Origin: Sambucus nigra
Lineage: Eukaryota; Streptophyta; Magnoliopsida; Dipsacales; Adoxaceae
NCBI GenBank assembly: GCA_949130495.1
Contig: OX422211.1
Coordinates: 634,975,217 to 635,039,216 of the forward strand
Direction: 5' to 3'
Length of the DNA: 64,000 nucleotides
Shown: positions 35,994 through 48,381 of the stretch, piece after piece
Position numbering within the stretch: the stretch's first letter is position 1
Layout: every line of letters starts with the position of its first letter
Position numbers and translations under genes: made by a program
Notes under the pieces: generated by a model
Told to the model about the DNA's origin: nothing
Databases searched by the model: none
What the model saw: the letters and a program-made list of their open reading frames with translations, nothing else

Positions 35994-36209
35994 TTGTCAC
36001 CCGTTCAATCCAAACCCCCCATCGTCCCTCCAAAAATTTTAATTGGCGATGGTTCCTTGCTTACGCCTTACACATGCCTTCCGTTGTTCAAACGAAATTT
36101 ATATTTTTCAGAGGGCATGCTTGTATGTGAGGGTACATCGGTTATCCTCCAAAGTCAAATCGTTTTCACGGTGGACCCTCAACAATTTAGACTTCTAGTG
36201 TATAGTTAG
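35994..36209 (+). CDS. Small hypothetical ORF following the acidic ORF
   Basis: 71 codons starting MSPVQSKPPIVPPKILIGDG, 28 bp after the acidic ORF. No family recognised. Its hydrophobic, Pro-rich composition is unlike the surrounding AT-rich DNA, so it may be a fragment of a once longer reading frame of the element. Confidence 0.25.
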   Translation: MSPVQSKPPIVPPKILIGDGSLLTPYTCLPLFKRNLYFSEGMLVCEGTSVILQSQIVFTVDPQQFRLLVYS

Positions 36210-38292
36210 TGTGAGACCTGAATAGTAGGTTGTATATAGTTAGCTTTTTATTTCTTTCTTTTTATTTTTTCTTTCCTTTTTAATTTAGTCTATTGTAATT
36301 AGTTAACTTTTCATTATTTGTTTTTGTTGTGCTCGGTACTAACTTGTTTTGTAGATTCTTTTGACTTGTTCTTATGAGGATTGCTCCAATTTTGGGTAAT
36401 ATCGTTATTTTCCTCTCTTAACTTAGTTCTTAATTCACATTGAGGCCAATGTCAGGTTTTAAGTTAGGGGGTGTGGGATATTCTTTCCATTTCTTTGTTT
36501 AGTCCATGTTTTTGTTCACATGTTAGTTACTTAGTATGCTTTTCTTAGAAAAATTAAAAATTTCCATTTCTTTTTTCTCTTTTTTTAGGCTTTTTGCCTT
36601 TGTTTGCGATGATAAATTTTAATAATTTCCCGATCCAATAGACAACCCAATGATGCATGTTCTCGATTTTATAAGTTATTAGACTTTAGTCTCACTTATT
36701 GATATTATGAATAGCTTCATGAATTAAACTTTAATCCCACGAGCACATGCACTTTTATTGTTCTATTGATTTGGTTTAAGATTTTTATAACTCGATAATC
36801 TTTTGTTGCATTTTATATACTTATACCGAGTAAGCTTTGTACCTTTCGTCATTTGTGAGTGTATACACTATTCTTTTGTCATTGAAAACGTTGAATTCAT
36901 TGGTAATCTCACTATTCTTTCATTTGATTGTTCATTAATTGAGTTCATACTTGAAATGTATTACTTGATCATGACTTTCATATATTGTTTTTATTCGATA
37001 ATTGCGTAAACTTTTGGAAATGATCATAGTCCCTTTTTGTTATATCACCCATATTAGCCTTTACCACACCCTTATATGTTTACCCTCGTTAACCCTTTTG
37101 AGGCTAAATATAGCCTTTCGTTTCATAACCCCATTCCCATAACCAACTCTAAATTGGAGTTTTAGCCCATATATACACCTTCCATACCTTTGTTTGGAAT
37201 GTTACTTGTGATTGAATGATGATGTTATGATGTCGGTTGCAATTTAGGCATATGAGAGTATGAAAAGTAAAGAAAAAGTGAAAAAAGTGATGAAAAAGAG
37301 AAAGCAAAAAGCAAAAGAAAACAAAAGAAAAAATGAGAAAAAGAAAGAGAAAGTTATAAATGTTTTATAGTGTTTAATAAGCTTTGATTACTCTCCCCGA
37401 TGATATATCTAATGCTTGTTTGGAACTTGTTTTCCAATTTTGATATTGCCCGCATTTTCCCACTATCCCGAGTTTTCATCCCGAAAACTTTGAATCCGTA
37501 CAAACATCCATTTCATTTCATACCCTAGCCAAACCTACATTACAACCCTAGTAAAGTCCTATGTGATCTTAGGTTGATGTAATTTAAAATTCATAATAGT
37601 TTTGATAATCTGCGAAAACGCATTTCGCCTCTTTTAATGTGTAGTATCTTTCATTGAGATTACGGTTTTTCATTTTATATATAACGTTCTTCTTTGTGAC
37701 ATGTGTGCGGCCTAGTTTCCATTTACATTTACTCTTTAGCCCGCATGTCCCGTGTGTTACCTCCCTGTTTCGAGTGAATTCGCTTGATGAGTGTAATGCC
37801 CGTGAGGATTGAATGTATGCTTGCTTTATTTAGTATCCGATTTATATAAGTGTTTTGCCAAATCACACTTTGCATGTGCTCACTCCTCTCCCACATTTTA
37901 AGGTTTCAATTATATGAGGTGCATTCTATAATGTTAATGATTTGGACTTTTGTTTGAATTCATTCAATGTGCTAATAATGTGTATGAAATCTTGTTCGCT
38001 ATTATTGGGCTTGTCGCATGTTGGGTTGGGCATATTTTGAGGAAACCATATGATGTTTGTGGGTATCATCCCTGAAAACCCTCACGAGACGACACTCGTC
38101 CACTAGGGTGACCTAAGAGTTTAACGGCTTATTGCATACGTGAAATGCAATCGTTCGCCTGCAAAAGTGGCCTTATCTTTTTATTACTTTTATACCATAC
38201 TTTTTTACCTATCTCCTGCTTTGGGTTTGCTTGTAGTTCTTGTTGCATCCTATTTCATTGCTAGGGACTAGGAATGTGTAAGTTAGAGGGTG
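36210..38292 (+). other. Non-coding internal region of the LARD
   Basis: AT-rich sequence with frequent stops in all frames. It includes an A/G-only-like block at 37255-37350 (gaaaaagtgaaaaaagtga style) and ends in the PPT before the 3' LTR. Nothing else is recognised. Confidence 0.5.
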
Positions 38293-40113
38293 TGATGATA
38301 CGCAAATATTGCGTATTTCATCCTCCGGACGGACCCCTCGGGTATCTTAATCCTTATATTTATGCTCGTTAACCAGACAACCTCGGATTTCTACGTTAAC
38401 ATGTTTTGCAGGGGTTAATTGAGATTTTATAGGTATTTGGATGCTAAGTGTGAAGTTCGGATGCGTTCCGCTCGATTTTCGTACACGATCGCACGTTCAA
38501 GGGCAATTTAGTCATTTCACAGCTTGGGCACCTGGCCCAACATCTCCACGGAAGTTGTAGCCCTCTTCGCTAGCTTTGCGTGGCCGTGAACGGTGCGCGA
38601 TTCCGATTCAGAACGAAGAAGTTACGACAATTTTAGCGGAGGAGAAAAACTTGGAAACCAAAACAGCAATGCAGTGTGCTGCCCCTAGTTGATCGATCGA
38701 TCGACAGTTTTGGTCGATCGATCGATCCTGCTCGACAGTGGGATATTTATTCAGCATCGATCGATCGAGCCCAGGGGATCGATCGATCGAGCCCCTGTTT
38801 TCAGCAGATATTTTGCCATTTTATTTTCTTTCTTCTTTTCTTTTCTATTTTAATTCCACTAAGTATAAATATTAAATACCGATTTGTTTGTAAATAACAG
38901 ATATAAACGATTTTAGGTAGGATAGGTTAGGGTCTTGGAGGTTTGGGAGCTCATTTCTTCATTTTTTCTTGGATTGACACCCATTTGGGCTTGTAATTTG
39001 TGCTACCATCTTCCATCTCCATTAATATAGTTGTATTTCATTATTTCTTGCTTTGTAGTGTAATTTCCATGCTTTCTAAATTAGGTTTACATGCTTTCAT
39101 TTATTGCTTTCTAGTATAGATTTATCGCGTTTCTTTACCGCTTTATTTATCGCCTTTTTAACATGCTTTCTAGGTAATTTAAATTAGGTTGTGTTTGAAT
39201 GGAACCCACTCGGGTTAACGCGTTGCTTTGCTTGGTGATAGTGTTTATGGGTCTATTTAGGGTGCGTTGTCCTAGTTATTACGCTTAGGCGATTTGACGG
39301 GGCATATCATGTATATCCGGTGCTTACGACCTTTCGCGCGTAATTTCCGGAATATTTGTTGACGCCAAAATCTTATTAGGCTTTTATGTGGATTTAGGGG
39401 CGTGACAACCCTTGATTTAATTAACTGTCGAAACGAGACGCATTTGTAATAACTCGTCGACCCATGTAACCATTTTATACAAATTAACTCGGGTGAGGGA
39501 TGTTCGACGCAACCTATAGTTTTACTGCATTGTTAATCTAGTTTCATTTCACTCGCCTAGTTAATCGTTTCCCTTTTTCGCATCTTTTTCTTTTTGTTGT
39601 TATTATCTTTTACACTTTTATTTTGGAATATTAAATCTTATAAATTCTAGCATCTCGTCCCTGTGGATTTTCGATACCCGACTTACCGCTGTTCTTGCCC
39701 TGCAAGTGTAGTCGTAATTTAGGTTTGTTTGTATAGTCGCGGCGAGACAGAAAACAACGACTGTGCACTTACACGCGCACACTTCTCGCACGCACAAATT
39801 AACCCGGGTGAGGGATATTCGACGTAACCTATAGTTTTACTCGCTTTGTTAGTTTAGTTTCAATACACTTGCCTAGATTAACATTTTCCTTTTATGCATC
39901 TTTTCTTTTAGTTTGTAATCATCTTTTACACTTTTATTTCGGAGCACTAAATCTTATAAATTCTAGCATCTCGTCCCTGTGGATTTTCGATACCCGACTT
40001 ACCGCTAGACTTGCCTCGCAAGTGTAGTCGTCATTTAGGTTTGTTTGTATTGAGTAGGCGAAACGAAAACAACGATCGTGCACCTACACGTGCACGCATT
40101 TCACACTCGATTA
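38293..40113 (+). repeat. 3' LTR of the LARD, with a duplicated end
   Basis: Bases 38293-39795 align with the whole 5' LTR. After tctcgcacgcac the sequence re-enters the same LTR at aaattaacccgggtgaggga and repeats the last about 320 bp (39796-40113) in a diverged version, ending cgatta beside the gtagg TSD. A first-strand template switch or recombination with a related LTR is likely, since the second copy differs at many sites. Confidence 0.75.
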
Positions 40114-41713
40114 GTAGGCATCGTAGGTATGTTCACACATATAACAAAGCACATAGTAGATATTCACACAACCTATAATATAACTAGTACATCTTATTTA
40201 TATCAGTAAAATACTCAACATACTAACGATTTACACATAGTATTATTTTCGTATTTTTTTAGTATCACTCACTACCCGAAGGGTCTCAATTATCCTTTAA
40301 GAAATTTTAATAGTAAAACATCACCATCCTACTGGTATTGATCTTAGGTTATGATTTGTTCTTTCCGTAACCCAATTTACAAATTCTCGATACATAACAC
40401 AATCGGTTAACTCTCGTCGATCCTAATCCCAATTTTACCCTCATTAAGATTAAACCGGGCCTTACTACATGTCTATTGATCTCCTCTAAGTCTTTATATA
40501 GTTAAAACTTCATTACCAAAGTCCCCCACGACCGCCGACAAGGATAATTATCTAAATAAACAAAAGAGTCCCATTTCAACTCTGGTCGATCGATCTACAA
40601 AAGCCGGTTGATCCATCGATCGATACTGGGTGTGACAGCTTCGTCCTAAACTCGTTTTTCTCCATGTTTAACACCTCAAACCTCCATGAAACTATCTCAA
40701 ACTCCCATCTAACATACCCAAACCTCAAACAGATATCTAGGGACAATTTCTAACGTAAATAACACATCAAATCTATAATAAATCTACACAATAACAGATT
40801 AAATTCTATAATTCATAAAACCCTAATTTATGGTGTTCTTCATGTATATTCATCAATATACACATATTTTTTTCAAGTTACTCATCACATAATTTCAGAT
40901 TTCATATTATTTATGTAAAGGGATTAATTTTACATGAATCCTATTCCAAATCATGAACTACACCTAAAGAATCTCAAGAATACACCCAAATCATGTAACT
41001 TAAACCCTACACTATGTACGAGTATTATAACATGCTTAAAATAATTAGAAGACAAACACTTGCCTTGTAATAACATTTATAATTTTCATTCTAAGATGGT
41101 GATGATGTCCTTCCCTTGCTCCGATCTCAATTCCGGTAATGTTGGTATGCGAAAAGGTGTGGAATAGCCTAAGGTTCTTATCTCCTTCCTCTCACATTGC
41201 TTCCTTTCTATTAAGTATTGTAACCCTAGCCTGTAACTCAAAGATGCTAATATAACACTCTCAAATTCAGAGTTCTTTCTACCCTAGACTCCTAAATGAC
41301 TGAAACTCCCTTATGTGGCGTCGGGTTGGTTTAAAATCGTCCCAAGGCCTAATTAATACACCGGGTAAACTATTTCGCCTATTTCGACCCATTCAAAATC
41401 AACCATAACCTCAAAATCATCATCCAATTCACTCTACATAAATTTCCTATTTCGACCTCGATATAGTCTAAACGCTACTCTTGGTTGACATATAACACAG
41501 TCTCATCGGTATCACTCGCTATGACATATAATAATTATCACAAGTTATTTATTATTCACCTAGTAAATTTATCCCATATATTAATCATTATCTCTCCCGA
41601 TTAATATTTTAATAACCATATAATATTTAATTCAATTAAATTACAACACACATGTAATTTAAAAATAACCGAATTAATTAAATTCTAAATACTCATAAAT
41701 ACGGGGTATTACA

Positions 41714-42089
41714 CTTAACTATAATGACCGAGAGCATCGATTATTGGGGTTTTATTTGTAAAACCAGATATAACATTTACTTTTCAGTAAAGGTATGTGA
41801 GTTCATTTTGAAATACGAATCGTGGTTACAATAATGACTTATAATTATGTTTAAATATATTGTATACAATGCCAGTCAATTAAACTTAGTAGGAATTCTA
41901 GTGAGTTGGGTTCGACTTGATCACAGAATATCAGAATTCCATATCTAACTCAATTGAACAGTTTACAACCAGGATATCTATATGACACCCTATTTGTATG
42001 GTTACATGTACAATCCTAATGGTTTATCTCGAATTATAGGAACCTATCTAATGGTTCTGGAGCTTGTATAATAGTTCAAAAGGGGATTA
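41714..42089. other. Unannotated spacer
   Basis: AT-rich, no reading frame or element end recognised, between the minus-strand LTR block and the gypsy 5' LTR. Confidence 0.35.
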
Positions 42090-43973
42090 TGTAATACCTC
42101 GCATTTTTTTACCTAATTGAAATTGAACTAATTGAATAAAATCCTGACTTGAAAATAATACCTTACGATAAAACATTAAAAATTGGATAATTAATGAACG
42201 CGAAAAAAAAAACATGTCCGTATATGTATTTGAAATGTTTGGAAATGAAAAGTTAAAATGAATACATTGCGATACGAATACGCGACTTGAATATTGGAAG
42301 CGAATTAACGCGAAAAAAGTACCAAGAGGGTTAAATTGGGTAAATGGCATTTTTGTAATTTAACAAACCCTAAGTATAAATAGAAAATACTCATTTCTCA
42401 TTTTACAAAAAGAGGTAACCAACGGAGAGTAAGAATAGAAGAAAGGCTTAGGAATTTCAAGAAGAAAAGAGGATTCACAAAGAGGATTCAACTTCTCCTT
42501 ACAAATCAAAGGCAAGTTAATAACCTATATGTGTATATTATGAATCTATAATGAAATTTCACATGAACATGTATTGGTATCCCTAAATTAATATGAAATT
42601 GATGTTAAAAATTATATGAATGTATTAGGATCAACCACCATATAGATACAAATGTTATAACATCATTATAAGGACTAAATTGTAGAACAACCTTTTGAAT
42701 TTGAGAAGTCTATGAAATTGGGTAAATAGTTATCTTAAAAACCGCTTTTCATTGTTTTTGGTCCGAAAATGGTTGTTTCCTTCGCGATGCCTCGTAGAAA
42801 ATCACGTTTTGTGTATTTTGTTCACAAATACGTTTTCTTAAAAAAAAAGGTCACATAAATGCCTCAAAACTGCATTTTAAAAATCTTGGCAGATTCATGG
42901 GATAGATTTTAAGGAATGTTATTTTTGGTTTGTTGTTTCGTTGGAGATTGTATCGATTGATTAATTGTTGATATTTGTTCTATACATGAATGATAAACTA
43001 ATATTTTATTTTAAAAGTGGTTTGAAGCTCAAGAAGGTATAAAAAGGTTTTGGAACGTTTTGATTAAAGTGAGGCATTATTTTATAGAAAATGATTTAAC
43101 TCATATAGAGCTTTTATACAAATCCAAAAGGATCACTTGTGATTATTATACCCATGTAGAGATACTAGGGCTGTGTTTTTTTTTTGAATTTCGATTCAAT
43201 TTTTTTCCTGATTTTTGATTAAATTTTTCTATTCCGGTTTTCGATTTTTGAATTTTTCAAAAAAAAAAAATCGGATCGAAAATCGAAATTTTTTTATCTT
43301 TCGAATTTTCAAAATTTTATCTGATCCAAATTTCCGAAATATATTTCGATTTTTTTCCCCGAATATTATTCCCATTATAATTTTCGAAATATATACTTAT
43401 ATCTTTAGTTTCATTTTACCTCAAATTTGTCTTGGGCCAATATTAACCGTTAGATTAGTTTTTTAGGGCAATATAAAAGAGAGAAACTACACCTCACTTT
43501 TATCATCTCGCTCATCTTCTCCCTCTCACTTTCCAAAACGGCTCTCATTTTCCCTATCAATCTCAATCTTCGAAACACCACTAGAGAGTTTAAGCGGCTC
43601 TAATATGAGGTAAGGTGACTCTCATTCTCATTTTCTCATTTTTAATCTCTGTTTTTTTTTTAAACATAAACCTCTTATTCACTTTAACGAACAGATCTGG
43701 CTTCCTTTGGTTTGTTCTCCATCTTTAATACCGCCGACAACGGTGCCGTTAAGAATAAATCTTTCATTTTTTAAGGTTTTCGTTTCATATACAAACTTTT
43801 ATATTTGATTTCGTAACAGGTTTTCATTTGGTTTGTTCTACTTTTTTCATTTTCACTCCACGCCTAACTTTTATATTTGATTTCATAACAGATCTTTCAT
43901 TTCGTTTCATATAAAACTACCAAGTTGAAAAACTATTTTAAGTATTTTAATACATGAAAATGCCTCACCACTG

Positions 43974-45598
43974 ACATGTGGACTTCGTTACAAAATCTTG
44001 GTCATATGGCTTTGACCGCTGACTTTATTTATAGAGATTGGGTTCTTCATAAGAAAATTATCAATTTTTGAGTGCTTCCACATCCACACAATGGTGAGGT
44101 AATTGCCAAGGCAGCGGAGATGTGTTTGTTGGAATGGGGTTTGGAAAAAGTAATAACTAGCACACTTGACAATGCAAAAAACAATGACATGTGTATTGTA
44201 GATTTGAGAAAAAGTTTAAATAAAAGAAATGCTTTGTTATCCGGGGGTGAGTTCTTTCATGTTAGATATTTTGCACATGTCATGAATCTTATTGTGAGAG
44301 ATGGAGTCGAGGAGGTTAAGAACACAATCAAGCGCCTTAGGCGAAGTGTCAAATATATGCGGAGTAGTCACTCACGTATGCAACTCTTTAAGAAGTGTGT
44401 TGTTGATGAAATGTTAAAAACAAAGAGGGTGGTGTGTTTGGATGTTAGGACGTGATGAAATTCAACTTACCTAGTGATAAATGCGGCGTTGGAGTTTGAG
44501 AGGGTATTTGATCATTTAAATGAGGTAGACCCCAATTATAAGATTGAGTGTAATGTGGGAGGCATGGGTATATTGGATGAGAGTGATTGGAGAAAATTAA
44601 AATATTTGAACACTTTTTTAGAAGAATTATATGAACTAACAAAGCGTGCGTTGGGTTCACAATATGTCACTTCCAATACATACTTTGATGAACTAACACA
44701 AGTTTAAGACCTTCTCAGGGAGCATCTAGATAGTGATGATGCATTGATTCGTGCCATGACCATTAAAATGGATGCAAAGTTTTACAAGTATTGAAATTTT
44801 GATTCTCTTAACCCAATATTAGTTGTTGCAATAGTATTGGATCCTCGATACAAATTGCAATTTGTTGAGTTTTGGTATTCTTTATATTTGGATAAATGTG
44901 TCAATTTTTCTGAAGTTGAAAAGTCTTACAAATTGGAAGTGTTTGTGGAAAAAATTAAAGATTTAATGAATCGACTTTATAATTACTACAAAGCGGGAAA
45001 GACACCTTATGTGGGTCTTGGTACCCCCCAAGATAAAGATAATGTGCCCGAAGACTTCATTCTTAATGAAAAAGTAGCCAAAATACCTAAGACAAAAGAC
45101 ATGTTTAGAGGTATTTTGAAGAGAAACAACTATGCGAATGTTTCCAATTACTTGGAAAGGTATTTGAGTGATGGCGTTTTAGAGAATGATGAGCGAAATT
45201 TTGATGTTGTTGCTCGGTGGAAATGTAAAGTTACAATATATCGCGCACTTATTGTAATAGCCCGTGAAGTATTATCCATTCCCGTGACATCGGTTGCTTC
45301 CGAGTCAGCTTTTAGTACAGTCGTTCGGGTCCTTGATCAATTCCGAAGTTCATTAACTCCTTTATTATGGAATGTATGATATGCACGCAAGATTGGCTTA
45401 AGAATCATTTGCTTTCGTCTTGTGTGGAAGATACAGTTGAGGCTCTTGAACCAATTGAAAATGGTACTTTTTTTCCCAATTTTGTTTCATTATATACATT
45501 CATTTTATATTAGAAGTAAATAATAATTCATTTTACTCATTGTCATTATAGTTGTGCAAGAGGAGATGAAAGGTTTATCGCTCGAATCGACTAGTTGA
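43974..45598 (+). pseudogene. hAT transposase relic (RNase H-like core and hATC dimerisation domain)
   Basis: One frame carries almost the whole core: CLLEWGLEKVITSTLDNA (44120-44180), GGEFFHVRYFAHVMNLIV (about 44246-44300), NSTYL at 44459, VLDPRYK (44837), and the C-terminal hATC dimerisation domain SIPVTSVASESAFST (45278-45322). In-frame stops are at 44069 (TGA), 44453 and 44456 (TGA TGA, where the family has Arg-Trp), 44705 (TAA) and about 44793 (TGA). A frameshift near 45363 precedes ICTQDWL. A final intron may run from about 45464 to 45551, with ESTS* as the end. The N-terminal BED zinc finger was not found. Non-functional. Confidence 0.88.
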
Positions 45599-45672
45599 AT
45601 TTTAGTAATGTTGACATTTACTTTACATTTTACAATGAACATTTATTATTCAATTCATATTTTATTTGGTTG

Positions 45673-46909
45673 TGTAACAACCCGCGTAATTTTGGGCTAT
45701 TTTAATTCATTTCCGAAAAATGGAGGAAAATAAAGTTTTTGATAAAATTATTTTTATTGCTCAAATATGTTGGTTATTATTTTTAAAGGCGAGAATTCCA
45801 AACGGTTTCGAAAACGGAGTTAAAATGGATTTTAAAATGATTTTAAAATGTTTTTAACTCTTGGAGTTGTTTTGACTTCCAACTCTTCATTTCTTCGCCT
45901 TATTTAAAGGAGTCTTTTGGATTCTAACTCTTCATTTCTTTGCATTATAAAAGGAAGTCGTGGGCAACCCTTTTAACCTACTTTTGGCACAAATTTTGGC
46001 AGCAAATATATTTTATATTCCTCTTCTTTTTATATACACATTGGCCCTTGAGATTTGTGAGTTCCAGCCTTAGATTAGAGGTGTTCTTGGGACTATTTTG
46101 TTGGAGGTTCTTGGAGGAGGTTTTTAAGATCTTTTGTGTTGATCTCGAGGATGTGATCATTGGTTTATCATCATGGTTTGAGGTATGGGGTTTTACACAA
46201 TATGCTCTTTAAATCTCGCGAGTCTCATTCTCTTTGAATTCTTGTTAATTGAACCCATATTTGAATTGATAAATTCATTGAAATCTGAAAAATAATTGTT
46301 GAAATTATTTTGATTCATGTGGTATCATTATATTGTATTGAGCACGTTGTCATGAGATTTTAATATGGCGCGGATGTTGGGCACCCGCCAAAATTTTTGT
46401 TTCCTGGGCTATGGCTTGATAAAGCATATACGGATGTGGTGAGGCCTGGTGACCCAGTTAAAGTGTTGTTGAGAAATTATATTGATAAATGCTTTGAGAT
46501 TTACATTTTGATTTGAATATTCGTACTCGTGTTGTTACGTTTTATTCATCGCTAACATATATTTGTTGAGCATCTTTCTTGTCGTATTGTGTACTTCCCC
46601 ATATTTTATTTTAGTGGCAGGTTAGCGCGGATTTTGGGGCGCTATGGAGATTGATTTTAGCGAGGATTGTTTGGGAAAGATTTGTATTATTTTGATATAT
46701 AGAGCTTTGGAGATTTGTATTTTATTTTCGAGTTAGTTGTTGTATGTAATTCGAGAGATTTGGTATTTAATTTGAAGAGATTGAGATTAGTGGTTTGCTC
46801 TCTTGTTGTTGTGGGATTTATATTCTCTATACCTTGTTATTTGTGGAATTGATTTATTTTATTGATAGTGGCGCTCTGTTCGCTCTCCCCGAGCGGGCGG
46901 GGTGTTACA
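45673..46909 (+). repeat. 5' LTR of the two-LTR element
   Basis: 1237 bp; TATA-like tataaaagg near 45947. The open frame at 45940 corresponds to the one seen in the other LTRs and is incidental. Confidence 0.92.
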
Positions 46910-47144
46910 AATGGTATCAGAGCTTAGGTATACGGCAACCCTCGGGGCTTGGGTTTTGGGTTCATTTCGTGGTTAGCAATTTTTGGAGACAGCAAATTTT
47001 AGGTGATATTCATGATAGGTTTCGAGATTAGAGGTGAGGAATTATTTTTGGAGACGAAATTATTTTTGGAGATTGTTGGCCTAATTTTCTAGAGTTAGGC
47101 ATTCGGCGAATATCGAGAGCGAAATTCCATTGTTAGTGGGGAAG

Positions 47145-48381
47145 TGTAACAACCCACGTAATTTTTGGCTATTTTAATTAATTTCTGGAAAAATGAGGAA
47201 AATAAAGTTTTTGATAAAATTATTTTAATTGCTTTAATATGTTGGTTATTGTTTTTAAAGGCGAGAATTCCAAACGGTTTCGAAAATGGAGTTAAAACGG
47301 ATTTTAAAATGATTTTAAAATGTTTTTAACTCTTGGAGTTGTTTTGACTTCCAACTCTTCATTTCTTTGCCTTATTTAAAGGAGTCTTTTGGATTCCAAC
47401 TCTTCATTTCTTTGCATTATAAAAGGAAGTCGTGGGCAACCCTTTTAACCTACTTTTGGCACAAATTTTGACAGCAAATATATTTTATATTCCTCTTCTT
47501 TTTATATACACATTGGCCCTTGAGATTTGTGAGTTCCAACCTTAGATTAGAGGTGTTCTTGGGGCTATTTTGTTGGAGGTTCTTGGAGGAGGTTTTGTAG
47601 ATCTTTTGTGTTGATCTTGAGGATGTGATCATTGGTTTCTCATCATGGTTTGAGGTATGGGGTTTTACACAATATGCTCTTTAAATCTCGCGAGTCTCAT
47701 TCTCTCTGAATTCTTGTTAATTGAACTCATATTTGAATTGATAAATTCATTGAAATCTGGAAAATAATTGTTGAAATTATTTTGATTCATGTGGTATCAT
47801 TATATTGTATTGAGCACGTTGTCATGAGATTTTAATATGGCACGGATGTTGGGCACCCGCCAAAATTCCTGTTTCCTGGGCTATGGCTTGATAAAGCATA
47901 TACGGATGTGGTTAGGCCTGGTGACCCAGTTAAAGTGTTGTTGAGAAATTATATTGATAAATGCTTTGAGATTTGCATTTTGATTTGAATATTCGTACTC
48001 GTGTTGTTACGTTTTATTCATCGCTAACATATATTTGTTGAGCATCTTTCTTGTCGTATTGTGTACTTCCCCATATTTTCTTTTAGTGGAAGGTTAGCGC
48101 AGATTTTGGGGCGCTATGGAGATTGATTTTAGCGAGGATTGTTTGGGAATGATTTGTATTATTTTGATGTATAGAGCTTTGGAGATTTGTATTTTATTTT
48201 CGAGTTAGTTGTTGTATGTAATTCGAGAGATTTGGTATTTAATTTGAAGAGATTGAGTTTAGTGGTTTCCTCTCTTGTTGTTGTGGGATTTAGATTCTCT
48301 ATACCTTGTTATTTGTGGAATTGATTTATTTTATCGATAGTGGCGCTCCGTTCGCTCTCCCCGAGCGGGCGGGGTGTTACA
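47145..48381 (+). repeat. 3' LTR of the two-LTR element
   Basis: 1237 bp, the same length as its partner, with scattered substitutions between the two. Confidence 0.92.

Larger units (their letters stand above)
33385..40113 (+). mobile_element. Large retrotransposon derivative (Athila/Tat-like LTRs, no pol)
   Basis: The left LTR (33385-34898) and right LTR (38293-40113) both begin TGATGATACGCAAATATT. They are flanked by the 5-bp TSD gtagg (33380-33384 and 40114-40118). The PBS at 34902 (tggctctgttgacgggga) is a decayed match to the Asp-tRNA type used by Athila-group elements. The internal region (34899-38292) has no protease, RT or integrase. It holds an acidic ORF, a long AT-rich tract, an A-rich purine block (37260-37345) and a PPT-like agttagagggtg before the right LTR. 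This fits a non-autonomous LARD mobilised by a related gypsy element. Confidence 0.85.
32146..41713 (-). repeat. Probable solo LTR (gypsy type), minus strand, interrupted by the 33385-40113 element
   Basis: On the minus strand it starts TGTAATACCCCGTATTT at 41713 and ends GGGGTGTCACA at 32146. Without the nested element it is about 2.8 kb. The style resembles the LTR at 42090, although it is not the same family. There is no PBS after its end and no PPT before its start, so a solo LTR is favoured. The flanking 5-mers (gttga and cttaa) do not match well, so a truncated element is not excluded. Confidence 0.5.
45673..48381 (+). mobile_element. Two-LTR element of the 1.24-kb-LTR family, 235-bp internal region
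   Basis: LTRs at 45673-46909 and 47145-48381 are both 1237 bp and run TGTAACAACCC to GGGGTGTTACA. The internal region 46910-47144 starts with TGGTATCAGAGC and ends in ggggaag. A perfect 5-bp TSD, ggttg, flanks it (45668-45672 and 48382-48386). It is the simple form of the family amplified at 22583-28212. There is no coding capacity beyond chance frames. It inserted just downstream of the hAT transposase relic. Confidence 0.93.
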
